Below, in pieces: positions 1 to 12,152 of a DNA stretch of 64,000 nucleotides (positions are counted from its first letter, which is position 1; the number at the start of each line of letters is the position of its first letter). Both the position numbers and the translations under genes were made by a program. The stretch comes from Anastatus disparis (lineage: Eukaryota; Arthropoda; Insecta; Hymenoptera; Eupelmidae): assembly GCA_017163975.1 (NCBI GenBank), contig JAFFSR010000239.1, positions 2,294,001 to 2,358,000 on the forward strand. The letters run 5' to 3'. A model generated the notes under the pieces. The model was given only the letters and a program-made list of their open reading frames with translations. It did no database searches and had not been told where the DNA came from.

Positions 1-229
1 TATAAAGTGTGTAAATTATAAAATGTGAGTGAAATATTGATGGTTTATTTTAATGATTTATCATCAGTGGGAGAGGGGCAGAGAAGGATAGAGCATACTC
101 GGTCAATAGCAGCAAGCGATTCATCGCGGTATTTTTATTTTAATGATTTATCATCAAAAACGAATTATCACAACGGGTAAGTTGGACGTACTTTTCGCCG
201 GGAATAAGAAAAAATCGTATATTCACCTC
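1..229. other. AT-rich intergenic DNA with a short direct repeat
   Basis: No gene is visible. A direct repeat of about 22 bp (ttattttaatgatttatcat plus two bases) occurs near 45-66 and again near 135-156. It is followed immediately by the hairpin at 230-326. Confidence 0.4.
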
Positions 230-344
230 GGGAGAGAAGTTGACCATCAATTGCTCGCGTATTTGCCCCCTCGCTGCGCTCGGGGGCAAATCTTACGCGA
301 GCATTTAATGGTCAACTTCTCTCCCTAGGTTAATAATATACTAT
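230..344. repeat. GC-tipped long hairpin (H1)
   Basis: The stretch 230-326 folds back on itself: gggagagaagttgaccat at the left pairs with atggtcaacttctctccc at the right. Inner arms contain gctcgcgta and tacgcgagc, and the apex is the GC-rich cctcgctgcgctcggggg. The right base reads taggttaataatatactata, the motif shared with the hairpins at 11815, 13692, 33859 and 39391. An open frame runs across it only because both arms happen to be open; it is not a gene. Confidence 0.75.
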
Positions 345-1430
345 AATTTTTTTCACAAGTAACGTTTGTTAATATTGAGCAAATAGAGAATTCTTAAGAA
401 AGAAAGGCTGCATCTTAATTGAAATCATTACCAATCATATAGATTCCATCTATATAATTTATTTACCTTTAATCTTTGAAATGCCAACCGTGCAGATCCC
501 ATCTATGTAATTTATTTTAGAATTATTACATATATGTTTTTAAGCAATTATTTTAAAACATTCAACATTAAACGTACCCAAGAAAAGATTGAAAGGAAGG
601 AAAATACAATGGCTGATTGCATACCATAGCTATTTGAAAGAGTTTCCGATTTTTTCCATTTATTAATAGAAACGTAAAATTCTGCAAAATGAAATAATTC
701 TATCTCACTAGAGAACCTGCAAAGATTTTAATATAATAATTAACGATCACGATTCCAGTAACATTTTTCTTCGATAACAATTTACTAAAAGCATATGTAA
801 AATGTGTTTTTATTTATACATACAAAAAATTAATGAAGGCAAAAGCTTTGTCTGTCTCAACAGATTTCTTTTTTTTTTAAATTCAAATCCTCTGCAAACC
901 GTGTTAAAAAAAGTTAAAATTATCATTGGTATATCAAACACAAGTCTAATATCATGTTCATCGTGTATGCAGATTTTTCCTTTAATATTCATACATGCTT
1001 TGCTGCTGGTGCCATTCAAAATTATGATTATAAAAAGCTGAAAAATAAAATTAATTAATTTTGATACAAATTAACTAAAATATTTATTTTTAATTTATTA
1101 ATAAGTTTTTTTTATTATTTTTATCATAAGAAACTTTTCAAGCATATATGAAAATTGTTATCCATTATTTATATTTTTAAATTCCATATTTCGTTTTTAA
1201 AAATAAATTTTAGATAAATTGCTAACAATGATTTGTACGCGATAAAAAGAATTTTAGAATATTATGAATTTTATTTGAATAAATCGTTGAGAATAAAAAA
1301 ATTATTTGTGAATGTAAAATTGAATGATGAAAATTGACATTTCATTTTTTAGCGTTCAATTAATTGAATCAATTACTTAATATCATTAGCTAAGATGATT
1401 TTACTTGTTTTTTGTTAAATAAATATATTA
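345..1430. other. AT-rich intergenic DNA, no gene seen
   Basis: Short open frames near 800-1040 on both strands are AT-rich and low-complexity, and carry no recognisable motif. I see no coding signal, RNA gene or clear repeat. Confidence 0.5.
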
Positions 1431-2480
1431 AATAGTTCTCACACATATGGAAGCATTTTGATAATTAAATTATCTTATCATTAAGTATACGCGCAATAAC
1501 AGAGTATAACTATGTGGATGTTTGGATTTTAAGCTTTTTCGATATATGGTAGTCATCATTGTTGTTACCGTATGTATGTTACTGTAATGTTCGCGAAACT
1601 TAGGTATTTTAAACTACAGCCTATACGGTCGAAATCCGAAAAAAAACCTAAAATAATAACTATGTTGATCTACAGCTCTGTTTGTCGATTCAAATTAAAA
1701 ATTTGGCCAAAACAAACGTATCTAGAATTTTATAAATGATAGTTAATCAAAGATTCCCAAATATTGGTTTATTATTGAAAAATAGAATCAGTTATTCACT
1801 TGTGGTTGTTATTAGCTTATATTACAGTCGATAGATTTTTTAAAATGATCTAAATCGATGAGAAATATATTTTTGACACTATTGACAGTCCTCACACATT
1901 TAGAAACATCTTGATAATTAAATTACGTAATAATTAATAATATCAGGTCTTATAGTTCATAATGATAGAGTATTATTGTGTCAGTTTTTTTCAAAACTTT
2001 TTTTCCATGTAAATCAATTTCTTCAGAGAAAAATTAAGCTTATAATATTGTCCATGGATTAAAAAAATAATGTTCTAAATGGATGAAAATGATACTTGGA
2101 AAATTACTTTATATTTGTCACAAATGTAGCAGCAAGTAAATAATTAAATTACGTAATCAGGTTCAATTGTTAATCGTACTCGCAATTATAGAATATTATT
2201 ATGTGGACTTAGAGCTTTGACTATTCTCAAGAATTTTATTAATCACGAATATATCAATTTAAGACTTTAATAAAAAAACATTTCAAATTAAATTTCTGTT
2301 GATTTCACAATACGAATAAGATACATTATTTTACAGTTGTAATAGATTTGGAAGCAAATAAATAAGTTCATTACGATATCAAATTTTATTGTTATGCTTA
2401 AACATAAATAAATTTTTCATGAGTCGAGAAAATTTGTTATGATCTACAAGCAAAACTGTAGATCCACATAGTTACACTGG
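1431..2480. repeat. Diverged internal repeats
   Basis: A unit resembling ctcacacatatggaagcatt followed by ttgataattaaattatctta recurs in diverged form near 1437-1485, 1890-1945 and 2128-2165. Each copy is followed by a segment like gcaataacagagtataacta then tgtgga. The copies are too diverged to fix a period. Nothing in the stretch looks coding. Confidence 0.45.
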
Positions 2481-2607
2481 CAAAAAAAAATTTATTTGAT
2501 TGAAATAAAAATATTTCTTTAAATTATGTTTATTGAATGTGGAACTAATATCAATGTCGTGAGTAAACACGGTAAATTACCAATAGCTTACGTATTCGAG
2601 AATTTTT

Positions 2608-2785
2608 TTTATTTTTCGTCGCTTGCTAATCAGCGACGGAGCTCGTAAGTGCGTTTGTGAAAACGAAGCACATGTAACGTACAGTGGTGCTTGTATGATT
2701 CAGCCGAGAGCGGGAATCGAACTCGAAACCTCGAGATTATGAACCCAACGCTCTACCCACTAAACCACAGACCAGCTCGAACCTT
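2608..2785 (-). mobile_element. tRNA-derived SINE copy
   Basis: On the minus strand the sequence has a tRNA-like head with an A-box-like stretch (ggtttagtgggtagagc) and a perfect B box (gttcgattcc). A body containing acgtacatgtgcttcg and the stem agcgacg...gtcgct follows, ending in an A-rich tail (seen as T-runs at 2605-2620 on the plus strand). The same element recurs near 9345-9510, 31215-31425, 36020-36185 and 52965-53560. Confidence 0.7.
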
Positions 2786-2789
2786 AAAT

Positions 2790-3820
2790 ATTATGTACTA
2801 TGGAAGAGCGCAGTAGCACTCCTATAACGACAAGTTTGTGAAGGGTTACAGCACATCCTTTTCACTTTAAAATTTTGTAATGTTAAATAGTTTATTTCTG
2901 TACTGTATATAAAGTAAATATTTATTTAATTTATGTTTTGAAAAATGTTTATAATTATTATTCTATCTTTTCAGTAAAAATTCTCGTAATAAAATTCTCT
3001 TATTTTCATAAATTACAATCTTGAGTGATGAGGTTGTTGTATTAAATAAATATTTATAATTAATATTAAGTAAAAATACCTAATTTATTATGAATAATTT
3101 TTTTGTTATCCTCAAAAAACTTTTATTGATTGACAAAACATAATAATTAGAGATTTTGTTAATAATAATAAAAGTAAAAACAAAATTGTGCAAGAAGCCT
3201 TATCTTACAGCTTTTAAAATGTTTTAGATTTAAATTTTATTTTATTTGATTAACAATTATAATTTTATCGAAGATTTTATTGAAATTTATAATTTTCTTT
3301 AAAAATTTAAAAATTATTTGAATTTATAGCAAATCTCATATTAATTTTTACGTATTAATTTTCAATAAAAAAAATATAAATAAACAACTGAAAGGTTCTA
3401 TTTTCAAAGTATTAGATAAGATGCCGGCGGAAAAACGCTCAAATTATAAATATTTACAAGCATCAAGGTTTAAAGGTCACATGATAAAAAAATTTTAATT
3501 CAGTATGAAAAATTTTTTTATATACTAAAAAAAAATAAAAAAACATTTTTGGAATGAACACTATAAAGTAAGTAAATTAAACGATAAAAAAAATCTAATT
3601 GATTCTATAGTAGAGATTTTTTCATAGTAACTATTAAGATATGAGGTGTTTCTAAATGTTTTTAATTTAAAATAAATAAAATTTTACAATTTCAATCGAA
3701 TAATAAAATTAAAGTGGTACCAAAAAAATTGCAAATACGATCTAGCAGACAAAATATTTAAAACTAAAATCTAATTTTAATAACCTCATTTTAAATACTT
3801 CTTTTTTCAATAATAATATG
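2790..3820. other. AT-rich intergenic DNA, no gene seen
   Basis: Very AT-rich with many homopolymer runs. No open frame of useful length and no clear repeat could be supported. Confidence 0.5.
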
Positions 3821-3822
3821 TG

Positions 3823-4640
3823 TTATGTCCGGTCACCTTAAATGGGTTTACTCGGACATGTGTTTGTTTGGGATATTTCTTGTTGGCATTGTTAAATATT
3901 TTTTGGTTTTTAAAAGACTGCGGGATAGAGGAGCTTAATCGCTTACCTTGTCTTAACTGCTGGCTGCGTGGTCGAAAGCAAAGGAGTTTATCTACTTAAT
4001 AAACTTTACACTGAAGGGCGCAGTGCTCCTCTCTGGTTGCCCGTTTGTTAATTATTTAGGAACTGGATTAATGGCACTTATGTTCGCAGAGATTATTTTT
4101 GTATATTTTTGTAAATGATATTTATTTTATTTTATTACAAATGTTGTACAAGCTATTGATAAGTGAATCGCGCAGATTTACAATAATAAATCGGAAGAAA
4201 CCTCGTTAGTATTTTTATTTATTCTTATTTGAAAATAAAATAGGAAATATTCTTTTTATTAACACACTTTTTCCCCTAGCAGTAAGTTGTATAAAAATCG
4301 CGTTTTTATTGGACTGACTTGTTAAAATAAGCGCGCGACTAAATTAAGTTATTTCGCTTGTAATTAAATTTAAGAAGGAAATAAAGCGCGAGTTACAAGT
4401 TTTTATTGATACGATTTTACACTTGATTTATGTGCAAGTCGAAAAAGGTGTTACCCTTGCGAGGTCTAACTGCGGACTGACTTATTAAAATTATTTTTCT
4501 CTGCAAGAAAAGGTACAAATCTAGAAATAAAATGCAAGTTTGTCAAAATTTAATAGAGTCCCATTGGTCAGTTCGGCCGTGAGAAACTCTTTAGAATCTC
4601 ACATTCGGTGACAGAAGATATCTTCTTATCACGCCTAAAA
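3823..4640 (+). mobile_element. Possible LTR-retrotransposon remnant (LTR plus leader)
   Basis: The segment starts tgttatgtccggtcacc and runs through a GC-richer stretch with an AATAAA near 4000. It reaches ctcacattcggtgacagaag near 4597-4617. That ending resembles the junction between an LTR ending in CA and a Gypsy-type leader beginning TTYGGTGAC. No matching second LTR or target duplication was found, so this would be a solo or truncated copy. It could also be an unrelated unique sequence. Confidence 0.4.
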
Positions 4641-4659
4641 ATGCTGAGGTAGCGTATAC

Positions 4660-5500
4660 GGCGCGCGAACTTACTGCTTTTCTCTTAAGACTAATACAAG
4701 AAATTAAATTTATTTTTTTAATACAGTATATTCCTTATTACTAAAAGATTCATTTATTTATCTACTTATATGTATTTATTAATGTTATTTAGGGAGAGAA
4801 CTGCAAATAAATATGTTTATATGCATACATAATGTATATGCGTATATATAATTATATATACGTACACACATTTATATGTATAATAAAAGGTTAAAAAAAT
4901 TAAAACGAAAAATGATTTTTCGTACGTCCGTGATTATGCGGATGTAACAATATGATTGTTTCTAAGTACTATAAGTGCCTAACTATTTTAGTTTTATTTT
5001 TCTCATTTTATAGAATTATCATAAACACGAATTTCACATGTTGTAATGTAATGTAATTTCACATATTATTTAATCATCAGTTAATATTTACACATGCGAC
5101 AAGAATTCATGTTTATAAAGTAATGTTAAATGTTTTCATGTTTTTAAATGAAAATCAAGAAAAGGTATAAAAATATGGTTTGTTTTATAACAAATAAACT
5201 TGTATAGTATATGAAAAAAATAAAATGGATTTTATTTATTTTTTTTTAATTACTAGATAATCATCAATGAAAAAAAAATTTTTTTACCAAAAAATTAACA
5301 TAAATTTGGTTATCATAAAATAAAAATTAACAAAACAATTTGCTAAATATGGTGTATCTTTAGTGCATATTAAATATTTTGCTTTTCTGGAATTTTTCCC
5401 CCATCAAATAAAAAACTAATTCTTGTAAATTGAAAATAATATTATGATTATTTTCTGAAAGAATAGAACAATGTCAATCATAGATGAATTCAATCACAGC
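4660..5500. other. AT-rich intergenic DNA, no gene seen
   Basis: Contains an irregular (TATA)n/(TACA)n tract near 4840-4880 and otherwise only AT-rich sequence. Confidence 0.45.
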
Positions 5501-5517
5501 TTTGATAGTTTATATCA

Positions 5518-5651
5518 TTTATTAGAAATTTTGAACATTTCTTCGGTCTACTTTGTTGCACTTTTCTTTGTCATATTTCTTTAAAAAATCTTTAAAAATG
5601 CTTCAGTAAATTTTGGAATCATGTAGTCCTCTTCAATCTTTATGCAAGATT
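5518..5651 (-). other. Terminal exon of gene 1, homologous to Paip1 last exon
   Basis: The minus strand has an acceptor (tttttttag) ending at 5652, then an open stretch in phase 2 reading SCIKIEEDYMIPKFTEAFLK, two more residues and a stop at 5581-5583. This aligns with the last Paip1 exon in this window (SQEPWENDEEDDMIAEAFEE, then FLKF). A polyadenylation signal AATAAA lies at 5523-5518. The upstream gene ends in a stop codon 6 nt before a strong donor (GTAAGT at about 5874), also in phase 2. As it stands the exon would therefore be 3' UTR. Confidence 0.55.
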
Positions 5652-5861
5652 CTAAAAAAATATAAAATAGTAATATTATAGAAATTGTTATGATTGAAAT
5701 ACAAATATTATACCCATAAAGTGAATAAGAAAAATTATTATTTTCACCAATAAAATTTTACTGCACTTTATAGAAATAATTTGATATGATAAAAACAACT
5801 TTTAAATGTATAAATTAGGCAACAAATAAATACAAACAGCATTCTTTCTTAAAAAAAAGAA

Positions 5862-5867
5862 TTTATT
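5862..5867 (-). terminator. AATAAA polyadenylation signal close to gene 1 stop
   Basis: AATAAA on the minus strand 14 nt past the stop codon of gene 1. It overlaps the start of the putative last intron, so it could give a short alternative transcript end. The distal signal at 5523-5518 is the other candidate. Confidence 0.4.
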
Positions 5868-5880
5868 TAACTTACAAATT

Positions 5881-8850
5881 TCAAATGCGAGTGCATCTCC
5901 TAGTAGGATTACCAGTGTAACCAGCTGGACAACTACACACAGCTTGATGATTTCTGGCTTGGCAAATCGCATTTGTACCACAAGCATTGTTACAAGGATT
6001 GACGCATCTGTTTGCCCGGCAGGCTCTATTAGCTGCGCATTCGGCGTTGTCTAAAAAATTATAATTTCTTTTGTTCATTAAAATTTATTTCATAGATGCA
6101 AATTGTTAATGAATTTATTTGTACAGAATGCAAAAAGATAACTTAAATTAATTTTTTGAGCAAGCTGTAATGGAAAAGTTATCGTTAATTTTCTATTTAC
6201 GCAAATATTTAACAAAGCATTTATTGGATGATTTTACTCAATATTTACAAAAAATTAACACTCAAAAACGAATATTTACAATTATAATAAATTTTTGTTT
6301 GATATCCTTTTTTCTTTCAATACCTTTTTCAATCTTTATAGCTATAAAATTATATTCTTGCTAAAATAAAAACGCTGCCAAGTGCTTTGGCGGAATGCTT
6401 TCTCATAGAGCTCTTTGAGTTTCATTATTTTTTTATATTTATTTAAATGTGATTTTAATATAAAAAAATTGTCCATCATTAATATTTATTCATTTTGTAC
6501 TTTATAAATTTTGAATATATATACTAGTTGATTGCCTTTTCAACATTTTGTTTGGGTTAAATGTTAGCTTTTAAAGTGTTTAATTTTATTGACTTTAGCT
6601 AGCCTTATACATAGGTTCGAATTTTGTTATCTTGTGGATATCTTTTTATCACGACTAAGCTTGGTAAATCCAAGTAGTCAATTTTAGTAACGGTAATTAA
6701 ATTCAGTAGTACTATTATAAATTTTCAAGAGTAACTCAGAAAACAAAAGAAGTGATCAAAAAGCTACGCTAATAAAATTATTTATTTAAAACTTGGTTTA
6801 TAAAGACAGTAGCAAATAACTTGTATACAAATTTTAGAGTAATTCTATCAAGTACTTTACGTAAAATGGAAAAATACTGAAATATGAAAATTTTTTAAGA
6901 AAATTTTTAAAATTTTCTAAAAAGAAAACTACGCTAAAAAGATCGGTTTATAAAAGTTATCCTTCTTTTGGCAGATGCAAATTATTCCCATGGAAATCTC
7001 AAAGCAAACTCATCAATTAACCTACGTAAAATACAAAAAAAAAAATTAAAAATCGAAAATTTTTTCAAATTCTTTAAATGGCTCTATAATAGAAAAAATA
7101 CACTATGAATACAAATTTTCTATAGCTTCCCGCCTAGTTATACAAAAACATAGATTGTATACAAAATTTGAAGCAAATCCATAGAGTAATTTTCAAGATC
7201 CAACTGGTTAAATAAATAACATTTTCTTTTCAAAATTTCTTTTTTAAAATTTTAAAAATGTTTTAAAATTAAAACTACGCTATGAAAATCAATTTTTGAA
7301 AATTTCCCTTCTTTTGGCAGTCGCAAATAATTTCCCTGTAATTTTTAGAACAAATCTATCGAGTACTTTACGTAGAATAAAAAAAAATAAGAAAAGAAGA
7401 ATCGATATTTTTTTTTAAATCTTTAAAATTCTCTAAAATTGTAACCACGCTAAGAAAATTAGTTTCCAAAAGCTTATTTTTTTCAGACAATAGCGAATAA
7501 ATTGTATGAAAATTTTGGAGAAAATTTATAGGATGGTTAACGCAAAAAAGAAAATAAATGAAAAATAAAAATTTTTTAGAAAATTTTCAAAGTGCTCTAA
7601 AATTAAAACTGCGCTGAGAAAATTAGTATTCCAAAGCTTGTTTTCTTCAGATAGTAGCGAATTAATTGCATACAAATTTTGGAGCAAATCAATCGAATGG
7701 TTTTCGTAAAATGGAAAAAAATTAAAAATAAAAATTTTTTAAAAAATTTTAAAAATGCTCTAAAATTAAAAGTGCGCTAAGAAAATTAGTTTACAAAATT
7801 TTTAATAATTTTGGCAGTCGAAATAAAGTTCCATACAAATTTTCGAACAAATTCTTCGAGTAGTTTACGTAAAATACAAAAAAAATTAAAAATCGAAATT
7901 TTTTAAAAATTCTTAAAATGATTCTAAAAAAAAACTGCGCTAAGAAAACCAATTCCCAATAGCTTCCGCACCAGTTCATCAAAAAATTGAATTGTATGGA
8001 AAATTTGAAGTAAATCCATCGAGTAGTTTTTATTAAGATTTTATTGGCTTAATAAATAGAAACATTTTTTTCAAAAATTTCAAAATGCTCTAAAATTAAA
8101 ACTGAGCTAAGAAAATCAGTTTTTAAAAATTTATTTTATCCGGGCAATCAGAAATAAATTCCATGCAAATTTTGAAGCAAATTCATCGAGTAGTAAACAA
8201 AAAAAAAACAAAAAACGAAAAATAGAATTTTTTTTTTTTTTTTTAAAACTTTAAAATGAAAACTAAGCTGGAAGAACCAAATTATCAATAGCTTCCCAGC
8301 AAGTTAGTCACAAAACTAAATTCCATGCAAAATTAGAAGCAAATCCATCGAGTAGTTCTCGAGATACAGTTTACTAACTGAATTCATACATCCACACACA
8401 CACACACACACACACACATACATACAGACATTTTCTGGAAACCACTTTTTTCGACTCACCGAGTTCAAATATGTACAAATTAATGAAAAAATAGAAAAAA
8501 ATTTTTTTTACCGATACAATGCTTTCTCTATGAGAAAGCAAAAGAAATTTTTTTATGGACTTTTAATTTTAAACATGTGGATATTAATTGCAATACAGTT
8601 GTCATTAAATTTAAATTAATTCTATTTTAGTGATATATCAGTTTTATAAACAGACTTTTTTATTTATAAAATAATTTTTATTTATTTCTTTCTTACTTAT
8701 TAGATAAATATATTATAATGCTTGAATAAATATAATTATAAGATATAAAATAGAAAAAAGATACTCACTTCGACACTGAGCTTGACCATTAGTATGTAGA
8801 CTAATGGTAAGAAGGACAATAAGCAGAAGTGTTGTTTGTATTAGCTTCAT
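5881..8850 (-). CDS. Small secreted Dumpy/EGF-like cysteine-rich protein, gene 1
   Basis: Two coding exons: 8850-8769 (82 nt) and 6050-5881 (170 nt), joined in phase 1 with donor aa|GTGAGT and acceptor ttttttag. The product has 83 residues. Residues 1-23 form a signal peptide (MKLIQTTLLLIVLLTISLHT then NG). The mature part is cysteine-rich: QCR, AECAANRACRANRCVNPC, then CGTNAICQARNHQAVCSCPA and GYTGNP. This matches the pattern of the EGF/DPY modules in the insect cuticle protein Dumpy, here as a free one-module protein. Secretion is inferred from the signal peptide; the role is unknown. Small EGF- or TIL-type proteins are common in wasp venom and teratocyte secretions, but nothing here proves that. 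The start is the only ATG ahead of the hydrophobic stretch and lies just after a 3' splice site, so the 5' UTR is split. Confidence 0.85.
6380..8545 (-). repeat. Satellite-like tandem repeats inside gene 1 intron
   Basis: From about 6800 to 8400 a unit of about 165 bp is repeated some ten times in diverged form. The landmark is a segment like ccatgcaaattttgaagcaa followed by attcatcgagtagtttacgtaaaa, at about 6815, 6980, 7155, 7320, 7495, 7655, 7820, 7985, 8150 and 8315. Two sub-types alternate irregularly, one with ggcagtcgcaaataa and one with cttcccgcctagttata. A (CA)n tract lies at about 8394-8418. The right border, ttgtacat...ttaatgaaaaaatag...aatgctttctctatgagaaagc, is shared in reverse orientation by 14205-14546 and 44480-44824. 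Confidence 0.65.
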
Positions 8851-8954
8851 AATTTTTTTATTTTCCAAAGTTTTCTAAAAGCTGAAAAATAATATTTCAA
8901 ATTCAAGTTAAAAAATTTTTATTTGAAACTCATACATTTAAGTTACTATTTTTT

Positions 8955-9512
8955 TTTTTTTTTATTTTATTTATCGTCGCTGTATTTCAGCTAGGGTGGG
9001 GCTCGATCATTAGAATGTTTTTTATTTAATGAATATTTATTTAGAGTGCCACAATTACGAATAGCGTATTCCATAATTTAGAATAAAGTAATAATGAATT
9101 TTCATGATTTCAAAAAGCATTAGTTATAATCTCAAATTATTCGATTAAAATATTTAGAATTCTTTCGAAATCTTGATATAGTTTATTCTAAATTTAGAAG
9201 TACATTTATTTTGCTACTTCTTATTTCGATAAAATGAAAATTCTAAAATGAATAAATGAACAGTCTCGATATGCACATGATTTATATGAACTTCTAAATA
9301 AATGTTAATTAAATAAAAAACATTCTAATGTTTGAGCCCCACCCTTCAGCTATCATTGCGATGCTATAATTAGCGACGAAGCTATTCAGTGTGTTTGTGA
9401 ACAAGGCACATGTAACGAACAATGGTGCTTGTATCAATCGGTCGCCGCGAGCGGGTTTCGAACTGGGAACCTCGAGATGAATCCATTGTTCTACCGAACA
9501 AGCCATCTAAGA
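8955..9512 (-). mobile_element. SINE copy split by the hAT MITE
   Basis: The A-rich tail and 3' body lie at 8955-8993 and the tRNA-like head at 9353-9512, with the MITE between. On the minus strand the B box is gttcgaaacc. The tRNA-like part is nearly identical to that at 36020-36185. Confidence 0.75.
8994..9344. mobile_element. hAT-like MITE, 351 bp, 8-bp target duplication
   Basis: Terminal inverted repeats read gggtggggctc...attagaatgttttttatt at the left and aataaaaaacattctaat...gagccccaccc at the right. The element is flanked by identical 8-bp copies of ttcagcta (8986-8993 and 9345-9352), as expected of hAT elements. It interrupts a SINE: the related copy at 36020-36185 has no such insertion. 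No coding capacity. Confidence 0.85.
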
Positions 9513-10097
9513 CCTCAAAGTGATATTTTACTATTTGTTAATTTTCGAATTAATAAAATAATCGTTACTTTGAGAAAGAAATAAATTTAATTAATATTCT
9601 AATGTTTTTTAAAAAAGACTTCATATTCTCGCATAATGTCTTGAGGAAAAATTATTATCTTTTGAATTCGTAAATACAAAACAATAAAAAAATATAAAAA
9701 ATTACAGTAATAAAACTACAATTGTTGCAAAAAAAACGCTTTTTACAACTTTGGCTTTATACGTTTTTATGTATAAAATAAATTTTCATCTAATATAAAA
9801 GTCTATTTATTTATTTTCTGAAATATATTCTTATACCATACTAGTTTGATCAAATTTCAATATTATTAATTATCCATCATCATCTGTGGCAAAATATTTT
9901 ATGATAAAGTTCATACACTAACATAATAATAGAACGCTGTAAAATGAAATAACAGTTTATAGAACAAACAAGAGCTTTTACCAAAATTAAACTAATTTAT
10001 TTTTTTTCTGTAGTAAAGTACGACAAATTGTTAGTTTTAAAATTAAATATAGAATTAATATTAATACCTTAAAAAATAAATTATATGTTATTATTAC

Positions 10098-10200
10098 CTC
10101 TATGATTTTATTTTTCGACTTGTGGTTTTATGTGATGCAAAGTTTACTGTGATCTAAATCAAAGTATTCACTTTGTATTGCCTTTTAAACAAGTCTTGTA
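10098..10200 (-). promoter_or_regulatory. Gene 1 first (noncoding) exon and promoter region
   Basis: On the minus strand an exon ends aaaatcatagag with donor GTAATAATA at 10097. The matching acceptor would be ttttag at about 8880, just ahead of the gene 1 ATG. The same block occurs at gene 2 (17989) and, without an attached gene, at 36777, 48676 and about 51110-51215. Upstream a weak TATA-like tttaaaagg lies near 10180. The transcription start is not certain. Confidence 0.55.
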
Positions 10201-10214
10201 TTACAGCAATTCCA

Positions 10215-11560
10215 AAACGTGTTGAAGAATATTTTTAAAAACTTAATGAATTCTTAACAAATAAAACAAAGATTATTGCTGCTAAATATCAAGCGACTGT
10301 AAATATTACAATATTTTTATGCCATTGTAATCGATAGTTTTTTTCTGTATCAGATAATATAACCGTATTTTTCAATTGTTTTATTTTTTTCACAACAATA
10401 TTTATGATCATGTAAATTTTATAAATAATATTTTACTCGATAATGTCAAACAGATTATTCTCGTTCTAAATTGTATTTCAACTTTCAAATTCCTTTTTCA
10501 AAATTAAAATATTTAAAAAAATACAATTTTCGTTCAAAGTACAATATTTTAACAATGGGATTTAATATTTTTTTTTAAATTGTAAAAGATCAAAATGTAA
10601 ACTTAATTTTTTAACGACCGCTATACGGAAGTGCCTTATATTTTCGACATCGCGAAAAATGTAACCCTTTAAAATATGTTATTTTATGATAAAAAACTTA
10701 TTTTTATAGTAAAATAAGACTATTACGAGGCTTCCTTAAAATGTATGTATGGATATATGTGTGTGAGAAATCAAGTTTATGAATTTCCTCGACGAGTTTT
10801 TATCCGATCTGAATAATTCAAACGGGGAATCATTTTAAATAATAACACAAGTAAACGTCCTATTTTGAAAAAAATCGTTGGAAGCGTTTTTAAACAGGCG
10901 CCTTTTAAATGGTCAAAAAAATGGATTGTTAGTGATAACTTGAAAAATACTATTTTTTTTTTAAAAAGTATATAGAATAAAAGTTATAGAATTTTAAAAA
11001 ATAAATCTATCTTATATTATACATTTTCCTCTAAAGTTAATACTTTTCAAATTGTTCATGAAAAATATTGAAATCAAAGGCTTTTTAATGATAATTTGAT
11101 AAATATTATTAAAAAAATATATATAATATTAAAAAGATGTATCTTATTTTTTTCTATAAATTTTATTTTATATACTTTTTTTCGAAATTCGTTTTTTCAA
11201 GTTATCACCAAAAAATCATTTTTTCAACCTCTAAAGGGATAACTGTTTTAAAACCGCTCGAACGATTTTTTTTTAACTGCCAACATTTATTTGTATTATT
11301 GTTTTAAATTATCCTAAAACTTTAAAAAGTATAAATTAATAAAAATATGTCTTTTTCACATGACATAAATTTTTTCGAAATTAATCAACTTAATTCACAA
11401 GAAAAATTAAAATAATTATAAATTTGTTTTTTCCAATAAATACAATAAATTCAAACCTCCTGTTGCAAGTCGCAGTAAAAAATACAATAAAAAAAAATAA
11501 GAGTAACTTTTAATGCTTTTGCGTATGTAAATGATTTGTTTTAATATTCTTTAAATTTCA
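10215..11560. other. AT-rich DNA upstream of gene 1, no gene seen
   Basis: No coding sequence is recognisable. The stretch from about 10555 to 10735 is missing from the partner copy near 37240, so it is an indel of about 170 bp. The rest matches 37230-37572 and 42018-42640. Confidence 0.55.
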
Positions 11561-11564
11561 AATA

Positions 11565-11690
11565 GCGAGCGCAAATCGCGAGCGTTTTGCGGTCGTGTCT
11601 TACATGAAAAAAGCGAAGCTTTTCGCATACCTTGCATCGCGAAGCGATGCACGGCCCGAAGGGCCGCTGTGGCGAGCTAGTTTTACATGA
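11565..11690. repeat. GC-rich inverted-repeat cluster
   Basis: Short nested palindromes in otherwise AT-rich DNA: gcgagcgcaaatcgcgagcg, gcgaagcttttcgc, gcatcgcgaagcgatgc and cggcccgaagggccg. The block is kept in the partner copy at about 42640-42760 with few changes. The function is unknown. It may be the end of an older transposon. Confidence 0.6.
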
Positions 11691-11814
11691 ATATAGTGAA
11701 GCGCATATAAAAAAATTATTCTCGCAATAATTGACTATTAGATTCTCCAGTAACCTTCTATATGCAAGACTTTCGCGAAAAATTACTATCTAATTGTGTA
11801 TACTTTATTGTAGA

Positions 11815-11950
11815 AAATAGTACATTACGATACACGTGCTCTAAGTGGTCCTTTTTTACACGGCGTGCAGTTAGCGCCCGAGCGCAGCGAGGGTGCTATG
11901 CACGTCGTGTAAGAGGACCACTTCGAGCACACGTATCGTATATTATTTTA
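11815..11950. repeat. GC-tipped long hairpin (H2)
   Basis: The left arm aaatagtacattacgatac with acgtgctc pairs with gagcacacgtatcgta and tattatttt on the right. Inner arms carry aagtggtcc and ggaccactt, and acacggcgtgca and tgcacgtcgtgt. The apex is gcgcccgagcgcagcgaggg. It forms the left end of an insertion of about 950 bp that is missing at the partner site near 42892. Confidence 0.8.
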
Positions 11951-12010
11951 TAGCACGTGTGAGATAAATTCGCCACACGTAATTAATACCCCAGAAAATC
12001 AATATTATCA

Positions 12011-12152
12011 AAAACTATACACACCACGAATGATAATTCGTAAATAAAAACGAATTCTATATATCAGCAAAACTATGCACACCACGAATGATAATTCGTA
12101 AATAAAAACGAATTCTATATATCAGCAAAACTATGCACACCACGAATGATAA
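12011..12152. repeat. 58-bp tandem repeat, about 2.4 copies
   Basis: Units begin at 12011, 12069 and 12127 with aaaactatgcacaccacgaa. The first two are nearly identical over 58 bp; the third is cut off after about 26 bp. Confidence 0.85.

Noticed and set aside
12011..12152. Possible CRISPR-like repeat
   Set aside because: Units are contiguous 58-bp tandem copies with no unique spacers, in eukaryotic DNA.
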